Shown here: in pieces, positions 8,279-17,166 of the stretch
Position numbering within the stretch: position 1 is the first letter of the stretch
How the letters are laid out: every line of letters begins with the position of its first letter
Position numbers and translations under genes: made by a program
Origin: Geomonas edaphica
GTDB lineage: Bacteria; Desulfobacterota; Desulfuromonadia; Geobacterales; Geobacteraceae
DNA: 64,000 nucleotides
Direction of reading: 5' to 3'
NCBI RefSeq assembly: GCF_004917075.1
Contig: NZ_SSYB01000003.1
Coordinates: forward strand, 248,001-312,000
Notes under the pieces: model-generated
The model's input: the letters and a program-made list of their open reading frames with translations, nothing else
Told to the model about the DNA's origin: nothing
Database searches by the model: none

Positions 8279-9751
8279 ATGAAGATAAAGATCAAATACA
8301 GACTCTTTTGCGCCATACTGGCAGCGACCGGTGTCGTCGTGATCAGTATGTTCCTCATCATGCAGTGGAGCGTCGGGCGCGGCTTTCTCGCCTACGTCAA
8401 CACCATGGAGAAGGACCGCCTGCAGCGGCTGGCACACGTGTTGGAGCGCTCCTACGACAGCAACGGGAGTTGGGAGTTTCTGCGCGGGAACCCCGAGATG
8501 TGGCCGGAGCTGCTTGCATCGACCCGCGAAGGACGCGAAGGACGAGAGGGGCGCGAAAGCGGTGAAACGGAGAACGTTCAGCGCCGCATGGGACGGCGCG
8601 ACATGACCTTCTCCAACCTAAGCGGCCAGGGACGGCACATGCCGCAACGTTTCGCCTACCGTTTCGAGGCGCGCGTGGTGCTGCTCGATGCCAACAAATC
8701 GCCCATAGTAGGTACCCCCGGCAACCTGGACAGTGCGCAGATGAGAAAACTCACCAGCGGCGGCGACCTGATAGGTTACGTGGCGCTCCGCCCGAGGCAG
8801 CGCCTCACCGACACCTATCAGCTCCTCTTCGTGAAGCAGCAAAAACTCACCATGGGGCTCGTCGCCGTCATCATGCTCCTGGTCTCGGCGGCGCTCTCCC
8901 TGCCGCTCTCGAACCGCCTGGTCGAGCCGATCAAACGGCTCGCCGCCTCCATGCACCGCCTTGCCTCCGGCGAGTTCGGCACGAGGGTTCCGGTGTGGTC
9001 ACAGGACGAATTGGGACAGCTCGCGCGCGATTTCAACACGCTCGCCCTCGCCCTGGAAAACAACGAGCGGGCACGCCGGCGCTACCTGGCCGACATATCC
9101 CACGAGCTGCGCACCCCCCTTTCCATCCTGCGGGGCGAGATCGAGGCGCTGCAGGACGGCGTGCGCCCCATGGGTCCAGAATCCATGCGCTCGCTGCACG
9201 CCGAGGTGATGCACTTGAACCGGCTGGTCGAGGACCTGTACCAGATATCCATGTCCGACATCGGCGCGCTCAACTACCGAAAGGAGATGCTGGACCTCAC
9301 CGAACTCCTGGAGGATGCCCTGGACCCCTTCGCCCAGGAATTCAAGAACAAGGGTGTCGCTCTCTTTCCGGGACTTCCGGACGGCGAGTTCCCCGTCTTC
9401 GCCGACCCGGTGCGGCTCAACCAGCTCTTCACGAACCTTTTGGAGAATTCACTCAAGTACACCGACGCCGGAGGTGAGCTGTCGGTGCGACTTACGCGTC
9501 GTGAGGCCTTCGCCGTGATCGAGTTCGCCGACAGCGCGCCGGGCGTGCCGCCGGACGATCTGGAGCGGCTTTTCGAACGCCTCTACCGGGTGGAAAGCTC
9601 CCGGAACCGATCCTTGGGCGGAGCGGGCCTGGGCCTTGCCATCTGCAAGAACATCGTCGAAGCACACGAGGGGACCATAGCGGCGCTCCCCTCCCCCACT
9701 GGCGGGATCCTGGTGCGGGTAGAACTGCCGCTTGCGGGGAACGTGACATGA
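8279..9751 (+). CDS. baeS: Sensor histidine kinase, BaeS-like
   Basis: 490 residues. Membrane segments at about 10-30 and 190-212 enclose a periplasmic loop of about 160 residues. HAMP follows (about 210-262), then the H-box DISHELRTPLSIL with His275, the N-box (NLLENSLKYTDAGG) and the G-box GLGLAICKNIVEAHEG. It autophosphorylates and passes phosphate to the response regulator encoded 4 bp inside its end. The periplasmic loop contains an odd low-complexity run of repeated REG triplets (about 82-93). The order kinase-regulator and the protein family resemble the BaeSR envelope stress system; the signal is not known, so the symbol is tentative. No strong SD was seen, but the ATG position fits the first membrane segment. 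Confidence 0.88.
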   Translation: MKIKIKYRLFCAILAATGVVVISMFLIMQWSVGRGFLAYVNTMEKDRLQRLAHVLERSYDSNGSWEFLRGNPEMWPELLASTREGREGREGRESGETENVQRRMGRRDMTFSNLSGQGRHMPQRFAYRFEARVVLLDANKSPIVGTPGNLDSAQMRKLTSGGDLIGYVALRPRQRLTDTYQLLFVKQQKLTMGLVAVIMLLVSAALSLPLSNRLVEPIKRLAASMHRLASGEFGTRVPVWSQDELGQLARDFNTLALALENNERARRRYLADISHELRTPLSILRGEIEALQDGVRPMGPESMRSLHAEVMHLNRLVEDLYQISMSDIGALNYRKEMLDLTELLEDALDPFAQEFKNKGVALFPGLPDGEFPVFADPVRLNQLFTNLLENSLKYTDAGGELSVRLTRREAFAVIEFADSAPGVPPDDLERLFERLYRVESSRNRSLGGAGLGLAICKNIVEAHEGTIAALPSPTGGILVRVELPLAGNVT

Positions 9752-10428
9752 CACAGACCATCATGATCGTCGAGGACGAGGAGAAGCTCGCGAGCCTTCT
9801 GGCGGATTACCTCAGGCAGTCCGGTTTCGAAACGGTGTGGATTGGAAACGGCACCGACGTGGTGCCGCGGGTGAAGGAAAGGCAGCCGGACCTCATACTG
9901 CTGGACCTGATGCTTCCGGGGCGGGACGGCCTGGAGATCTGCAAGGAGATCCGCACCTTCTTACAGCTCCCCATCATCATGATCACCGCCCGGGTGGAGG
10001 AAATCGACCGGCTGCTGGGCCTCGAGCTCGGGGCGGACGACTACATCTGCAAGCCCTTCAGCCCCCGTGAGGTAGTGGCCCGGGTGAAGACGGTGCTGCG
10101 TAGAAGCGGCGAGCATCCAGCCCCCGCGGCAGGCGGCCTCATCCTCGACCCGGAGCGCTACTCGGCACAGTGGAAAGGGCACGACCTCGACCTGACCGTG
10201 GTCGAATTCAAGCTCTTGCACTTTCTCTACCAGAACCCGGGGCGCATCTACTCGCGCACCCAGCTCATGGACCGGATCTATTCGGACCAGCGCATCGTGA
10301 GCGACCGCACCATCGACAGCCACATCAAGAAGCTGCGCAAGAAGATCGCCGCCGTGGCCCCTGAAGAGGAGTTGATCCATTCCATCTACGGCGCCGGGTA
10401 CAAATACGAACCGCCGGGGGCGTCCTAG
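9748..10428 (+). CDS. baeR: OmpR-family response regulator, BaeR-like
   Basis: 226 residues. Receiver domain (1-120) with the acidic pair ED at 9-10, phospho-acceptor Asp53 in LLDLMLPG, and Lys in CKPFSP. The C-terminal winged-helix domain (about 130-225) has the typical LTVVEFKLLHFL and the RTIDSHIKKLRKKI recognition helix. It overlaps the kinase gene by 4 bp (ATGA). Probable targets include its own operon and the divergent secreted protein at 7417-8046, judging only from position. Confidence 0.9.
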   Translation: MTQTIMIVEDEEKLASLLADYLRQSGFETVWIGNGTDVVPRVKERQPDLILLDLMLPGRDGLEICKEIRTFLQLPIIMITARVEEIDRLLGLELGADDYICKPFSPREVVARVKTVLRRSGEHPAPAAGGLILDPERYSAQWKGHDLDLTVVEFKLLHFLYQNPGRIYSRTQLMDRIYSDQRIVSDRTIDSHIKKLRKKIAAVAPEEELIHSIYGAGYKYEPPGAS

Positions 10429-10540
10429 CCCCCCACTCACCCCTCTTTTTCGCCCCGCCTTATTTTGCCGTTCAGGCAATGAGCCTCGCGTTGTACTCTC
10501 AGCGATCGGTTATTGCCAAACTACGTTTGAAAAATTTCCT

Positions 10541-10568
10541 TAAAGTAGACATAAATTCGCACCGATAC
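10541..10568 (+). promoter_or_regulatory. Possible flagellar sigma factor (FliA) promoter
   Basis: TAAA at 10541, 16 nt, then ACCGATAC at 10561-10568, close to the FliA pattern TAAA-N15-GCCGATAA. It lies 155 bp before the chemoreceptor start. The spacer is one base longer than ideal. Confidence 0.4.
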
Positions 10569-10723
10569 CCTCATTGACACCCGATGATTGTGACAATGGC
10601 GCTTGCCGTACCGTTATTGGCTACAGGAAAAAGCGTACCATATCCTAGCAAAAGTACCATTCACTCTCACTGCGTCGGGTCGATTGCTTGCAGTAAGTGG
10701 CAACAGCCTTGAGGAGGGCCAGA

Positions 10724-12400
10724 ATGTTAAAAAACATGAAAATCGGTACCAGGTTGATGCTCTGTTTCAGTCTCGTCACCATGCTGCTTTTGATAGTCGC
10801 AGGGACCGGCTATTGGGGGGTCAAGGAAGGTGAGACCACCATGGTGACAGTCCTCGACGGCGACGCCAAGATCGCGGAACACGCTTCCAGGGCGAGGGCG
10901 AACGTGGTGGGCATGAGGCGCTATGAAAAGGACATGTTCCTTAACATCACGAACGCCAAGGCGGTCGAGGAGTACCATGCCAAGTGGAGCGAGGAAGCGG
11001 GCAAGCTCACCGACCGGATTGCCGATCTGGAAAAGGTGGTGCACAAAAAGGATGATTTGGAGCAGACAAAGATCATCAAGGACAACTTTGCAAGCTATAA
11101 AGCCGGTTTCAACAAGGTAGCCGCCTCGATACTGGATGGGAAGCTGAAGGATCCGGCTGCGGCCAACGCGGCGATCGCCGCCTTCAAGGATGAAAGCCAC
11201 AAGATGGAGAGCACAGCGATCCTGATGGCCCAGGAGTCCAACAAGACCATGGAACAGGAGAAGGGAGAGGTTCAAAAGGCTACCCAGCACGTGGTATTGC
11301 TGCTGGTCAGCATCTCCCTCATCGCCGTTTTGTTTGCCGTCGCGCTCAGCATCCTGGTAACAGGCAGCATCAAAAAGCCGCTGCAGATCGGGGTCGACAC
11401 GGCGAACCGTCTCGCCGACGGCGACCTGACCATCGAGATCGGGCAGACCTCAAAGGACGAGACCGGCCAGTTGCTTGCCTCGATGAAATCAATGCTCAAC
11501 AAGCTTAGGGAGGTGGTTACCGAGGTGAAGGCTGCCACCGACTACGTGGCGCAGGGAAGCCAGGAGCTATCCTCCAGTTCCGAGGAGATGTCGCAGGGTG
11601 CCAGCGAGCAGGCGGCGGCGGCCGAGGAAGCCTCTTCCAGCATGGAACAGATGACCTCAAACATCCGGCAAAACGCCGACAACGCCATCCAGACCGAGAA
11701 GATCGCGGTGAAGTCGGCGGAGGACGCGAAAGAAGGCGGCAAGGCGGTCCTGGAAACGGTGCACGCCATGAAGGAGATCGCCAGCAAGATCAACATCATC
11801 GAGGAGATCGCGCGTCAGACCAACCTCCTCGCGCTTAACGCCGCCATCGAGGCGGCACGCGCCGGCGAGCACGGCAAGGGGTTCGCGGTGGTGGCAAGCG
11901 AGGTGAGAAAGCTCGCCGAGCGGAGCCAGAAGGCGGCAGGGGAGATCTCAGAATTGTCCGCCAACAGCGTCAACATAGCCGAACGCGCGGGCGAACTTTT
12001 GGCCAAGATGGTGCCAGACATCCAGAGAACCGCCGAACTGGTCCAGGAGATCAGCGCCGCCAGCCGCGAGCAGGATACCGGTGCCGAGCAGATCAACAAG
12101 GCGATCCAGCAACTCGACCAGGTCATCCAGCAAAACGCCAGCGCCTCCGAAGAGATGTCCTCGACCGCGGAGGAACTCGCCTCGCAGGCCGAACAGTTAC
12201 AAGGGACCATCGCCTTCTTCAACATCGGTGAAATGGGGAGAGGCAGGGGCAGGGGCGGCGCAAAGGCGGCCAAAACCGCGCAAAAACAACCTGCGAAGAC
12301 GATGACCGCGGCAAAGAGCACGCCCCATCCGGCCGGCGCGCACCTCGGCAAAGCGGTCGGTGCCGACCTCGACATGGACGAGGAGTTCGAGAGGTTCTAA
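10724..12400 (+). CDS. Methyl-accepting chemotaxis protein
   Basis: 558 residues from ATG 10724, chosen for GAGGAGGGCC just upstream; a GTG 27 bp earlier is open but has no SD. Membrane segments at about 8-30 and 185-210 flank a helical periplasmic domain of the four-helix-bundle type. HAMP is at about 210-265. The signalling tip reads [20 protein letters not shown] and the rest is long coiled coil with Glu/Gln-rich methylation-type patches. The C-terminus ends DEEFERF after a basic Ala/Lys linker, which could be a docking tail for CheR/CheB-type enzymes although it is not the classic NWETF. It is a single gene with a possible FliA promoter upstream and a strong terminator downstream. Ligand unknown. 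Confidence 0.9.
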   Translation: MLKNMKIGTRLMLCFSLVTMLLLIVAGTGYWGVKEGETTMVTVLDGDAKIAEHASRARANVVGMRRYEKDMFLNITNAKAVEEYHAKWSEEAGKLTDRIADLEKVVHKKDDLEQTKIIKDNFASYKAGFNKVAASILDGKLKDPAAANAAIAAFKDESHKMESTAILMAQESNKTMEQEKGEVQKATQHVVLLLVSISLIAVLFAVALSILVTGSIKKPLQIGVDTANRLADGDLTIEIGQTSKDETGQLLASMKSMLNKLREVVTEVKAATDYVAQGSQELSSSSEEMSQGASEQAAAAEEASSSMEQMTSNIRQNADNAIQTEKIAVKSAEDAKEGGKAVLETVHAMKEIASKINIIEEIARQTNLLALNAAIEAARAGEHGKGFAVVASEVRKLAERSQKAAGEISELSANSVNIAERAGELLAKMVPDIQRTAELVQEISAASREQDTGAEQINKAIQQLDQVIQQNASASEEMSSTAEELASQAEQLQGTIAFFNIGEMGRGRGRGGAKAAKTAQKQPAKTMTAAKSTPHPAGAHLGKAVGADLDMDEEFERF

Positions 12401-12419
12401 AAAATCTGCAGGCGCAATG

Positions 12420-12475
12420 AAAAAAGCCGGGTGCCCCGGTGACCATCTAGGTCGCCTCGGCACCCGGCTTTTTTT
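12420..12475. terminator. Bidirectional intrinsic terminator
   Basis: A run of A, then GCCGGGTGCC pairing with GGCACCCGGC, then a run of T. It serves the chemoreceptor (+) and can also stop the minus-strand CBS operon. Confidence 0.88.
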
Positions 12476-12507
12476 CTTCCCGCACCGTCCTTTAGGCACC
12501 GGCGGCT

Positions 12508-12532
12508 GGGCGAATGATTATTCGCCCCTACA
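12508..12532. repeat. Dispersed palindromic repeat, copy 1
   Basis: GGGCGAATGATTATTCGCCC plus a CTACAG tail. The left arm is eroded compared with the full copy at 17847-17876. It lies between a terminator and the end of the next gene. Confidence 0.85.
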
Positions 12533-12836
12533 GAAGCTCCACCTCGCTCACCCGCACTATCAAAAGCGCCTGACGGAACGCTGCAGTCAGTTGCTTTCTG
12601 TACTTCGTCCACCAGGCCCGGTCCAGCGTCTCGGTCATCACCTCGTATATGACGATGTCGTCATGGACCGTGGTATCCTTGGTCTCCTTCCAGAGCCCGC
12701 GCGCCGGCGAGCGCATGTAGGTGGTAATGCCGCCGAAACGCTCGGACAGCTCGTCGCGTACCTTGAGGAACTCGTCCTGGGTGAACGGCTGTCCCTCGTT
12801 GTCGTAAAGCGGCAGGAGGATCTGGATCAGGTGCAT
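12528..12836 (-). CDS. Conserved hypothetical protein, 102 residues
   Basis: 102 residues, no signal peptide and no membrane segment. The sequence is a mixed alpha/beta pattern (HLIQILLPLYDNEGQPF at the start, VHDDIVIYEVMTE in the middle). I do not recognise a named family. It starts 10 bp after the CBS-ACT gene behind GGGGGTATC, so it is the second gene of that unit. Its stop lies within a few bases of the palindromic repeat at 12508-12532. A small cytoplasmic ferredoxin-like fold would fit the pattern, but that is a guess. Confidence 0.75.
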   Translation of the reverse strand: MHLIQILLPLYDNEGQPFTQDEFLKVRDELSERFGGITTYMRSPARGLWKETKDTTVHDDIVIYEVMTETLDRAWWTKYRKQLTAAFRQALLIVRVSEVELL

Positions 12837-12846
12837 GATACCCCCG

Positions 12847-13500
12847 CTACGAAGTTTCGCGCACGTCCATGATTTCCCTTACGTGCGGACGGATCGCCTC
12901 AACCAGCTTCTCCTTGGGAACCCCCTGAACCTTAAAGGTGTTCACCCAGGTGTCGCTCGTGTTGCCGTCGACCTCGCTGAAGCCGAGCCCCACGATGTCA
13001 CCCCCCGCCTCGTAGATGGTCTTCGCGACGTCGGCCAGGGTTCCTTTCGCGCCGGTGGTGGCGACGGTGATGCGTACGCCCTTGCGGCGCCCACCCAAAA
13101 GCTCGAGAAGGATATTGAAGAGGTCGGACTCGGTGATGATGCCGACGAGCTTGCCGTCGGTAACCACCGGCAGGCCGCCGATCCTGCTGTCCACCATGAT
13201 GCGCGCGGCCTCCTCCAGAGGGGTGTCCTCGGAAACGGTGATCACGTCCTTTGCCATGCACTTCTCTACCGTGAGCTTGGCTAACAGGTCGTGGATCTCC
13301 CATATGGCGAGCGAGGTGGCCGGTGAGGGGGAGGCTTGAAGCAGATCGCGGTCCGATACGATCCCGACCAGTCGGCCGGAACGGTCTACTACGGGGAGGC
13401 GCCGGATCTTCTTTTCCCCCATCAGACGCAGCCCTTCGGTCACCGAAATGTCCGGAATGATGGTTATCGGGTTTTTTGTCATCCTGTCTCGTACTAGCAT
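12847..13500 (-). CDS. CBS-pair and ACT domain protein, AcuB-like
   Basis: 217 residues. Two CBS motifs (about 1-60 and 75-135; MLVRDRMTKNPITI and VEKCMAKDVITVSEDTP) form a Bateman module that typically binds adenine nucleotides. A C-terminal ACT domain (about 140-215; VRITVATTGAKGTLADVAKTI) would bind an amino acid or similar effector. This CBS-CBS-ACT order is that of AcuB. No acetoin dehydrogenase or other acuC neighbour is visible here, so a general energy or ligand sensing role is safer. First gene of a two-gene unit with the 102-residue protein. Cytoplasmic. Confidence 0.85.
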   Translation of the reverse strand: MLVRDRMTKNPITIIPDISVTEGLRLMGEKKIRRLPVVDRSGRLVGIVSDRDLLQASPSPATSLAIWEIHDLLAKLTVEKCMAKDVITVSEDTPLEEAARIMVDSRIGGLPVVTDGKLVGIITESDLFNILLELLGGRRKGVRITVATTGAKGTLADVAKTIYEAGGDIVGLGFSEVDGNTSDTWVNTFKVQGVPKEKLVEAIRPHVREIMDVRETS

Positions 13501-13538
13501 TGTGGCACCCTCCTAGATGTATTGTGCTGCAGCCGGCT

Positions 13539-14162
13539 TCATTGCCGATTCATGTTTTCCGAAGACGGTACGGCGGACGGCAGTGAGGATCCCTCAGGGG
13601 CCGCCACACCGCCCTCGGGAACCTCGCGGTTGGAAGCTTTCTTCATCATGATCACCGCCCGGTCCTTGAGCTTCATGCTCCCGTCGACCAGGTAAGTCAC
13701 GTAACTCTTGTAAAGGAACACCATGACGCCCGCGAAAAAGGAGATGTAGATAACCCTTGAGAGCATGGGAGAGGAGAGCCAGGAGGCAAGCTTCACGACA
13801 GATAGAAACAGCAGTGTTATCGCCGCGACGACGGCAAGCGGTTTGATCCACACATGCCGCGAGGCCAACTGGGCGAAAAGTCCCTGTTTCTGCTCCGACG
13901 CCTCCTGCGACGCCGACACGCTCTCACTGGCGGAATCGAGAGCTGGAGCCGCTTGGCCGGCGGCCTCCTTTTTCGGCTCTTCACGTATCACCCTCATGGA
14001 TGCACGGAATTTTGGGGGGACCGACTCGAGGCGGTTCGTCATGTGAACGACACCGCGGCTATCGGTGTACCTGTAGTAATCGGCGAGAAGTCGTGATGGG
14101 AATGTACAGGAAAGGCAAATGGCTACGAACAGCAGAAGTGGCAGTAGTACGTTCTTATTCAT
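13539..14162 (-). CDS. Membrane protein with N-terminal DUF4124-like domain
   Basis: 207 residues from ATG 14162, chosen for GGGAGGGAAG directly upstream. It begins with a signal sequence (KNVLLPLLLFVAICLSC). A short DUF4124-like segment follows, with YYRYTDSRGVVHMTNRLESVP, the pattern of small periplasmic domains in which a YxxxDxxG..H.T... strand pair recurs. After an Ala/Ser/Glu linker come two membrane segments (about 110-128 and 140-160), then a polar tail. Probably inner-membrane with the DUF4124 part in the periplasm. It stands 38 bp upstream of the CBS gene's start on the same strand, so co-transcription is possible. Function unknown. Confidence 0.72.
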   Translation of the reverse strand: MNKNVLLPLLLFVAICLSCTFPSRLLADYYRYTDSRGVVHMTNRLESVPPKFRASMRVIREEPKKEAAGQAAPALDSASESVSASQEASEQKQGLFAQLASRHVWIKPLAVVAAITLLFLSVVKLASWLSSPMLSRVIYISFFAGVMVFLYKSYVTYLVDGSMKLKDRAVIMMKKASNREVPEGGVAAPEGSSLPSAVPSSENMNRQ

Positions 14163-14220
14163 CTTCCCTCCCAACAACGGCTATTTCAGCCGCCATCACA
14201 TTGAAAATTGCATCACACTC

Positions 14221-15096
14221 CTACGGTAACAGTCCATCGACCAGATCAAGCACGACCTGATCGCGGTTCAACGTGTAGATGTGCACCCCAGGGACCCCAG
14301 CGGCCAGAAGCTCCTCGGCCTGTTTGCGCGCATGCGCGACACCAACCTTCTGCACCGCGGCCGCCCCACCCCGGCGATCGGCTTCCTCCAGCTCGGCGAG
14401 GTACGCCGCGGGGAGTGTCGCCCCGCAAAGCGAGATGATGCGCTGGATCACCTTGAGGCTCACCACCGGGATGATACCGGGAATGATAGGCTTGTCAACG
14501 CCGATGGAACGGGCCTTGGCGACGAAATCGAAGTAGTGATCGTTGTCGAAGAAGAGCTGGGTGATGGCGAAGTCCCCACCCTGGTCCAGCTTGAGCTTCA
14601 GGTACGAAAGGTCGTGCTCCGCGTCAACCGCATCCGGGTGCACCTCGGGATACCCCGCGACGCCTATTCCAAGGTCCGGGTGGCACTCCTTGATGAAGGC
14701 GGCGAGGTCGGAGGCGTGCAGGAGGGTACGGCAGGCGGAGAACTCCGGCGGGGCGTCCTGCGGAAGATCGCCTCTAAGGGCAAGTACGTTGTCGACCCCG
14801 GTCGCTACCAGCCGATCCAGGAAGAGCTGCAGGTCGCCGCGGTAGGCGCCGATGCAGGTGAGATGCGCCATGGTGTCGAGGCCGTGCTCGTTTCTCAGCC
14901 GGCTCACGATCTCGAGGGTGTCCCCCTTGGTGCTTCCGCCGGCGCCGTAGGTGACCGAGGCGAAGAGCGGCTGCAACTGCGCCAAGCGGTCCGCCACCCG
15001 GAAGAAGGCGGGCCATTCGTTCTTATCTTTTGGTGGAAAGAATTCAAGGGAGATGAACTGCTTTTGCAGGCGGTCCATCTTTTCAACTATCTTCAT
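14221..15096 (-). CDS. metF: 5,10-methylenetetrahydrofolate reductase
   Basis: 291 residues from ATG 15096, chosen because GGAG lies 7 nt upstream; an in-frame upstream extension lacks an SD. Reduces methylene-THF to methyl-THF with FAD, feeding methionine synthesis and, in anaerobes, C1 metabolism. Family marks: ISLEFFPPKD near the start (catalytic Glu), SVTYGAGGST, NVLALRGDLP, and ITQLFFDND. Length fits the bacterial MetF of about 290-300 residues. Single gene; no SAM riboswitch or other leader was recognised in the 238 bp upstream. No rnfC2/metV-type partner lies next to it. Confidence 0.94.
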   Translation of the reverse strand: MKIVEKMDRLQKQFISLEFFPPKDKNEWPAFFRVADRLAQLQPLFASVTYGAGGSTKGDTLEIVSRLRNEHGLDTMAHLTCIGAYRGDLQLFLDRLVATGVDNVLALRGDLPQDAPPEFSACRTLLHASDLAAFIKECHPDLGIGVAGYPEVHPDAVDAEHDLSYLKLKLDQGGDFAITQLFFDNDHYFDFVAKARSIGVDKPIIPGIIPVVSLKVIQRIISLCGATLPAAYLAELEEADRRGGAAAVQKVGVAHARKQAEELLAAGVPGVHIYTLNRDQVVLDLVDGLLP

Positions 15097-15334
15097 GCAA
15101 TCTCCGTAGCTGATCCGTCCGCCACGCATCACGACGCTTGTGACAGACGTCTTTGTCTCCTCGACAGGGACGAAGTGGACTTTAGCATTTTTTTATAAGG
15201 AAATCGACTACAGTGTGCCGTGTCACAAAGGCAAAAAATACGTTGCCCCGCGGGTGAAAGGGATGTTATAAGGGTAAGATTCTCGACCACAGGCAACCCT
15301 GTGGTTTTTTCATTTTTCGCAGAAGGAGCACCGC

Positions 15335-16969
15335 ATGATCAGCGCATCAAACGTCACCCTCGCCTACGGCAAGAGGGTGCTCTTCAAGGACGTAAACATA
15401 AAGTTCACCCCGGGCAACTGCTACGGGCTGATCGGCGCCAACGGCGCGGGGAAGTCCACCTTCCTGAAGATCCTCGCCGGCGACATCGACCCGGACAAGG
15501 GGGAGGTCTCGATCGGCAAGGGTAGGCTCGCGGTCCTGAAGCAGGACCAGTTCGCTTACGACGAGCACACCGTGTTCAACACCGTCATCATGGGGCACAA
15601 GAAACTCTATGAGGTGATGGCGGAGCGCGAGGCGATCTACTCGAAGCCGGAGTTCAGCGAGGAGGACGGCATCCGTTCCGCCGAACTGGAGGCCGAATTC
15701 GCCGAGATGAACGGCTACGAGGCGGAGAGCGAGGCAGCAGTACTCCTGAACGGCCTCGGTATCCCCGAGGAGTTGCGCGGCAAGCTGATGAAGGAACTGG
15801 AAGCGGGTGACAAGGTCCGCGTGCTTTTGGCACAGGCCCTCTTCGGGAACCCGGACGTGCTCCTTCTGGACGAGCCTACCAACCACCTGGACCTGAAATC
15901 GATCGCATGGCTTGAGGACTTCCTGTACCGCTTCCAGAACACCGTGATCGTCGTGTCCCACGACCGCCACTTCCTGAACCAGGTCTGCACCCATATAGCC
16001 GACATCGACTTCAGCCGCATCCAGGTTTACGTCGGAAACTACGACTTCTGGTACCAGGCGAGCCAGCTGAACCTGAAGCAGCGCCAGGACGATAGCAAGA
16101 AGGTCCAGGACAAGGCCGCCGAACTGAAGGAGTTCATCCAGCGCTTCTCGTCCAACGCATCGAAGGCGAAGCAGGCGACCTCCAGGAAGAAGCTTCTCGA
16201 GAAACTCACCATCGAGGACATGCCGGTATCCTCCCGCAAGTACCCGTACGTGGTCTTCAAGCCCGAGCGCCCCTGCGGCGACATCATCCTCGAGGTGAAG
16301 GGTCTCTCCAAGACGGTGGACGGGGTGCAGGTGTTCAAGAACCTCGACCTGATCGTCAGGAAAAACGACAAGATCGCCTTCGTGGGGAGCAACTCGCTCG
16401 CGAAGAGCACCCTGTTCCAGATCCTCGCGGGCGAACTCGAGCCGGACGAGGGTACCTACCGCTGGGGTATCACCATAACCAACGCGTACTTCCCCAAGGA
16501 GAACGGCGACTACTTCAAGGGGGACCTGAACCTGATCGAGTGGCTGGGGCAGTACTCCCCGCCGACCGAGGGCGAGAGCTTCGCGCGCGGCTTTTTGGGG
16601 AGGATGCTCTTCTCCGGCGACGAGGCGACCAAGAAGACCAGCGTCCTCTCCGGCGGCGAGCGGGTCCGCTGCATGCTCTCCAGGATGATGCTCGCCGGCG
16701 CGAACGCGCTGATCCTTGATGAGCCGACAAACCATCTGGACCTTGAGTCCATCACCGCCCTGAACAATGGTCTCATCTCCTACACCGAGGTGGTGCTCTT
16801 CTCCTCGCACGACCACGAGTTCGTCTCCACCGTGGCGAACCGGATCATCGAGATCACGCCGGTCGGCATCATCGACCGCGACATGAACTTCGACGACTAC
16901 CTCGAGGACGCCGGCGTCATCGCCGAGCGCGAAAGGCTCTGCAACGGCCACGCCGAGCTCAGTCTGTAG
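15335..16969 (+). CDS. ybiT: ABC-F family ATPase, YbiT-like
   Basis: 544 residues with two ABC cassettes and no membrane segments, as in ABC-F proteins that act on the ribosome. Cassette 1 has a good Walker A (GANGAGKST) and Walker B (LLLDEPTNHLD) but its signature reads LEAGDKVRVLLA in place of LSGGE. Cassette 2 has an intact LSGGERVRC signature and Walker B, but its Walker A reads GSNSLAKST, missing the conserved glycines. The interdomain linker (about 240-305) is the helical P-site tRNA interaction motif region. Start ATG 15335 behind AGAAGGAG. A strong terminator follows. YbiT family by overall similarity; the irregular motifs may be typical of its lineage. Confidence 0.88.
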   Translation: MISASNVTLAYGKRVLFKDVNIKFTPGNCYGLIGANGAGKSTFLKILAGDIDPDKGEVSIGKGRLAVLKQDQFAYDEHTVFNTVIMGHKKLYEVMAEREAIYSKPEFSEEDGIRSAELEAEFAEMNGYEAESEAAVLLNGLGIPEELRGKLMKELEAGDKVRVLLAQALFGNPDVLLLDEPTNHLDLKSIAWLEDFLYRFQNTVIVVSHDRHFLNQVCTHIADIDFSRIQVYVGNYDFWYQASQLNLKQRQDDSKKVQDKAAELKEFIQRFSSNASKAKQATSRKKLLEKLTIEDMPVSSRKYPYVVFKPERPCGDIILEVKGLSKTVDGVQVFKNLDLIVRKNDKIAFVGSNSLAKSTLFQILAGELEPDEGTYRWGITITNAYFPKENGDYFKGDLNLIEWLGQYSPPTEGESFARGFLGRMLFSGDEATKKTSVLSGGERVRCMLSRMMLAGANALILDEPTNHLDLESITALNNGLISYTEVVLFSSHDHEFVSTVANRIIEITPVGIIDRDMNFDDYLEDAGVIAERERLCNGHAELSL

Positions 16970-16999
16970 TCGCCAGGCATTAGAAGCAGGAAAAACGAA

Positions 17000-17030
17000 G
17001 GGGGCTTCCGGTTACGGAAGCCCCCTTTTT
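17000..17030 (+). terminator. Intrinsic terminator after the ABC-F gene
   Basis: 11-bp perfect stem (17000-17010 with 17015-17025), GTTA loop, then five T. Confidence 0.92.
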
Positions 17031-17166
17031 AATTGTGCAATTCCCAAAGATACAGCAATCCCCCTCGCCCTTCGGGAGAGGGGCAGGGGTGAGGGCGTCG
17101 GCAGATGCGGCGCCCTCACCCGCCCTACGGGCACCCGGAGGAGAGGGAATTCGGCTTAGGGCTCTG

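Noticed and set aside
15097-15334. SAM or other riboswitch before metF
   Set aside because: No recognisable conserved core; only short hairpins.
15347-16951. Long minus-strand gene opposite the ABC-F ATPase
   Set aside because: His/Val/Leu-rich GC-frame shadow without motifs.
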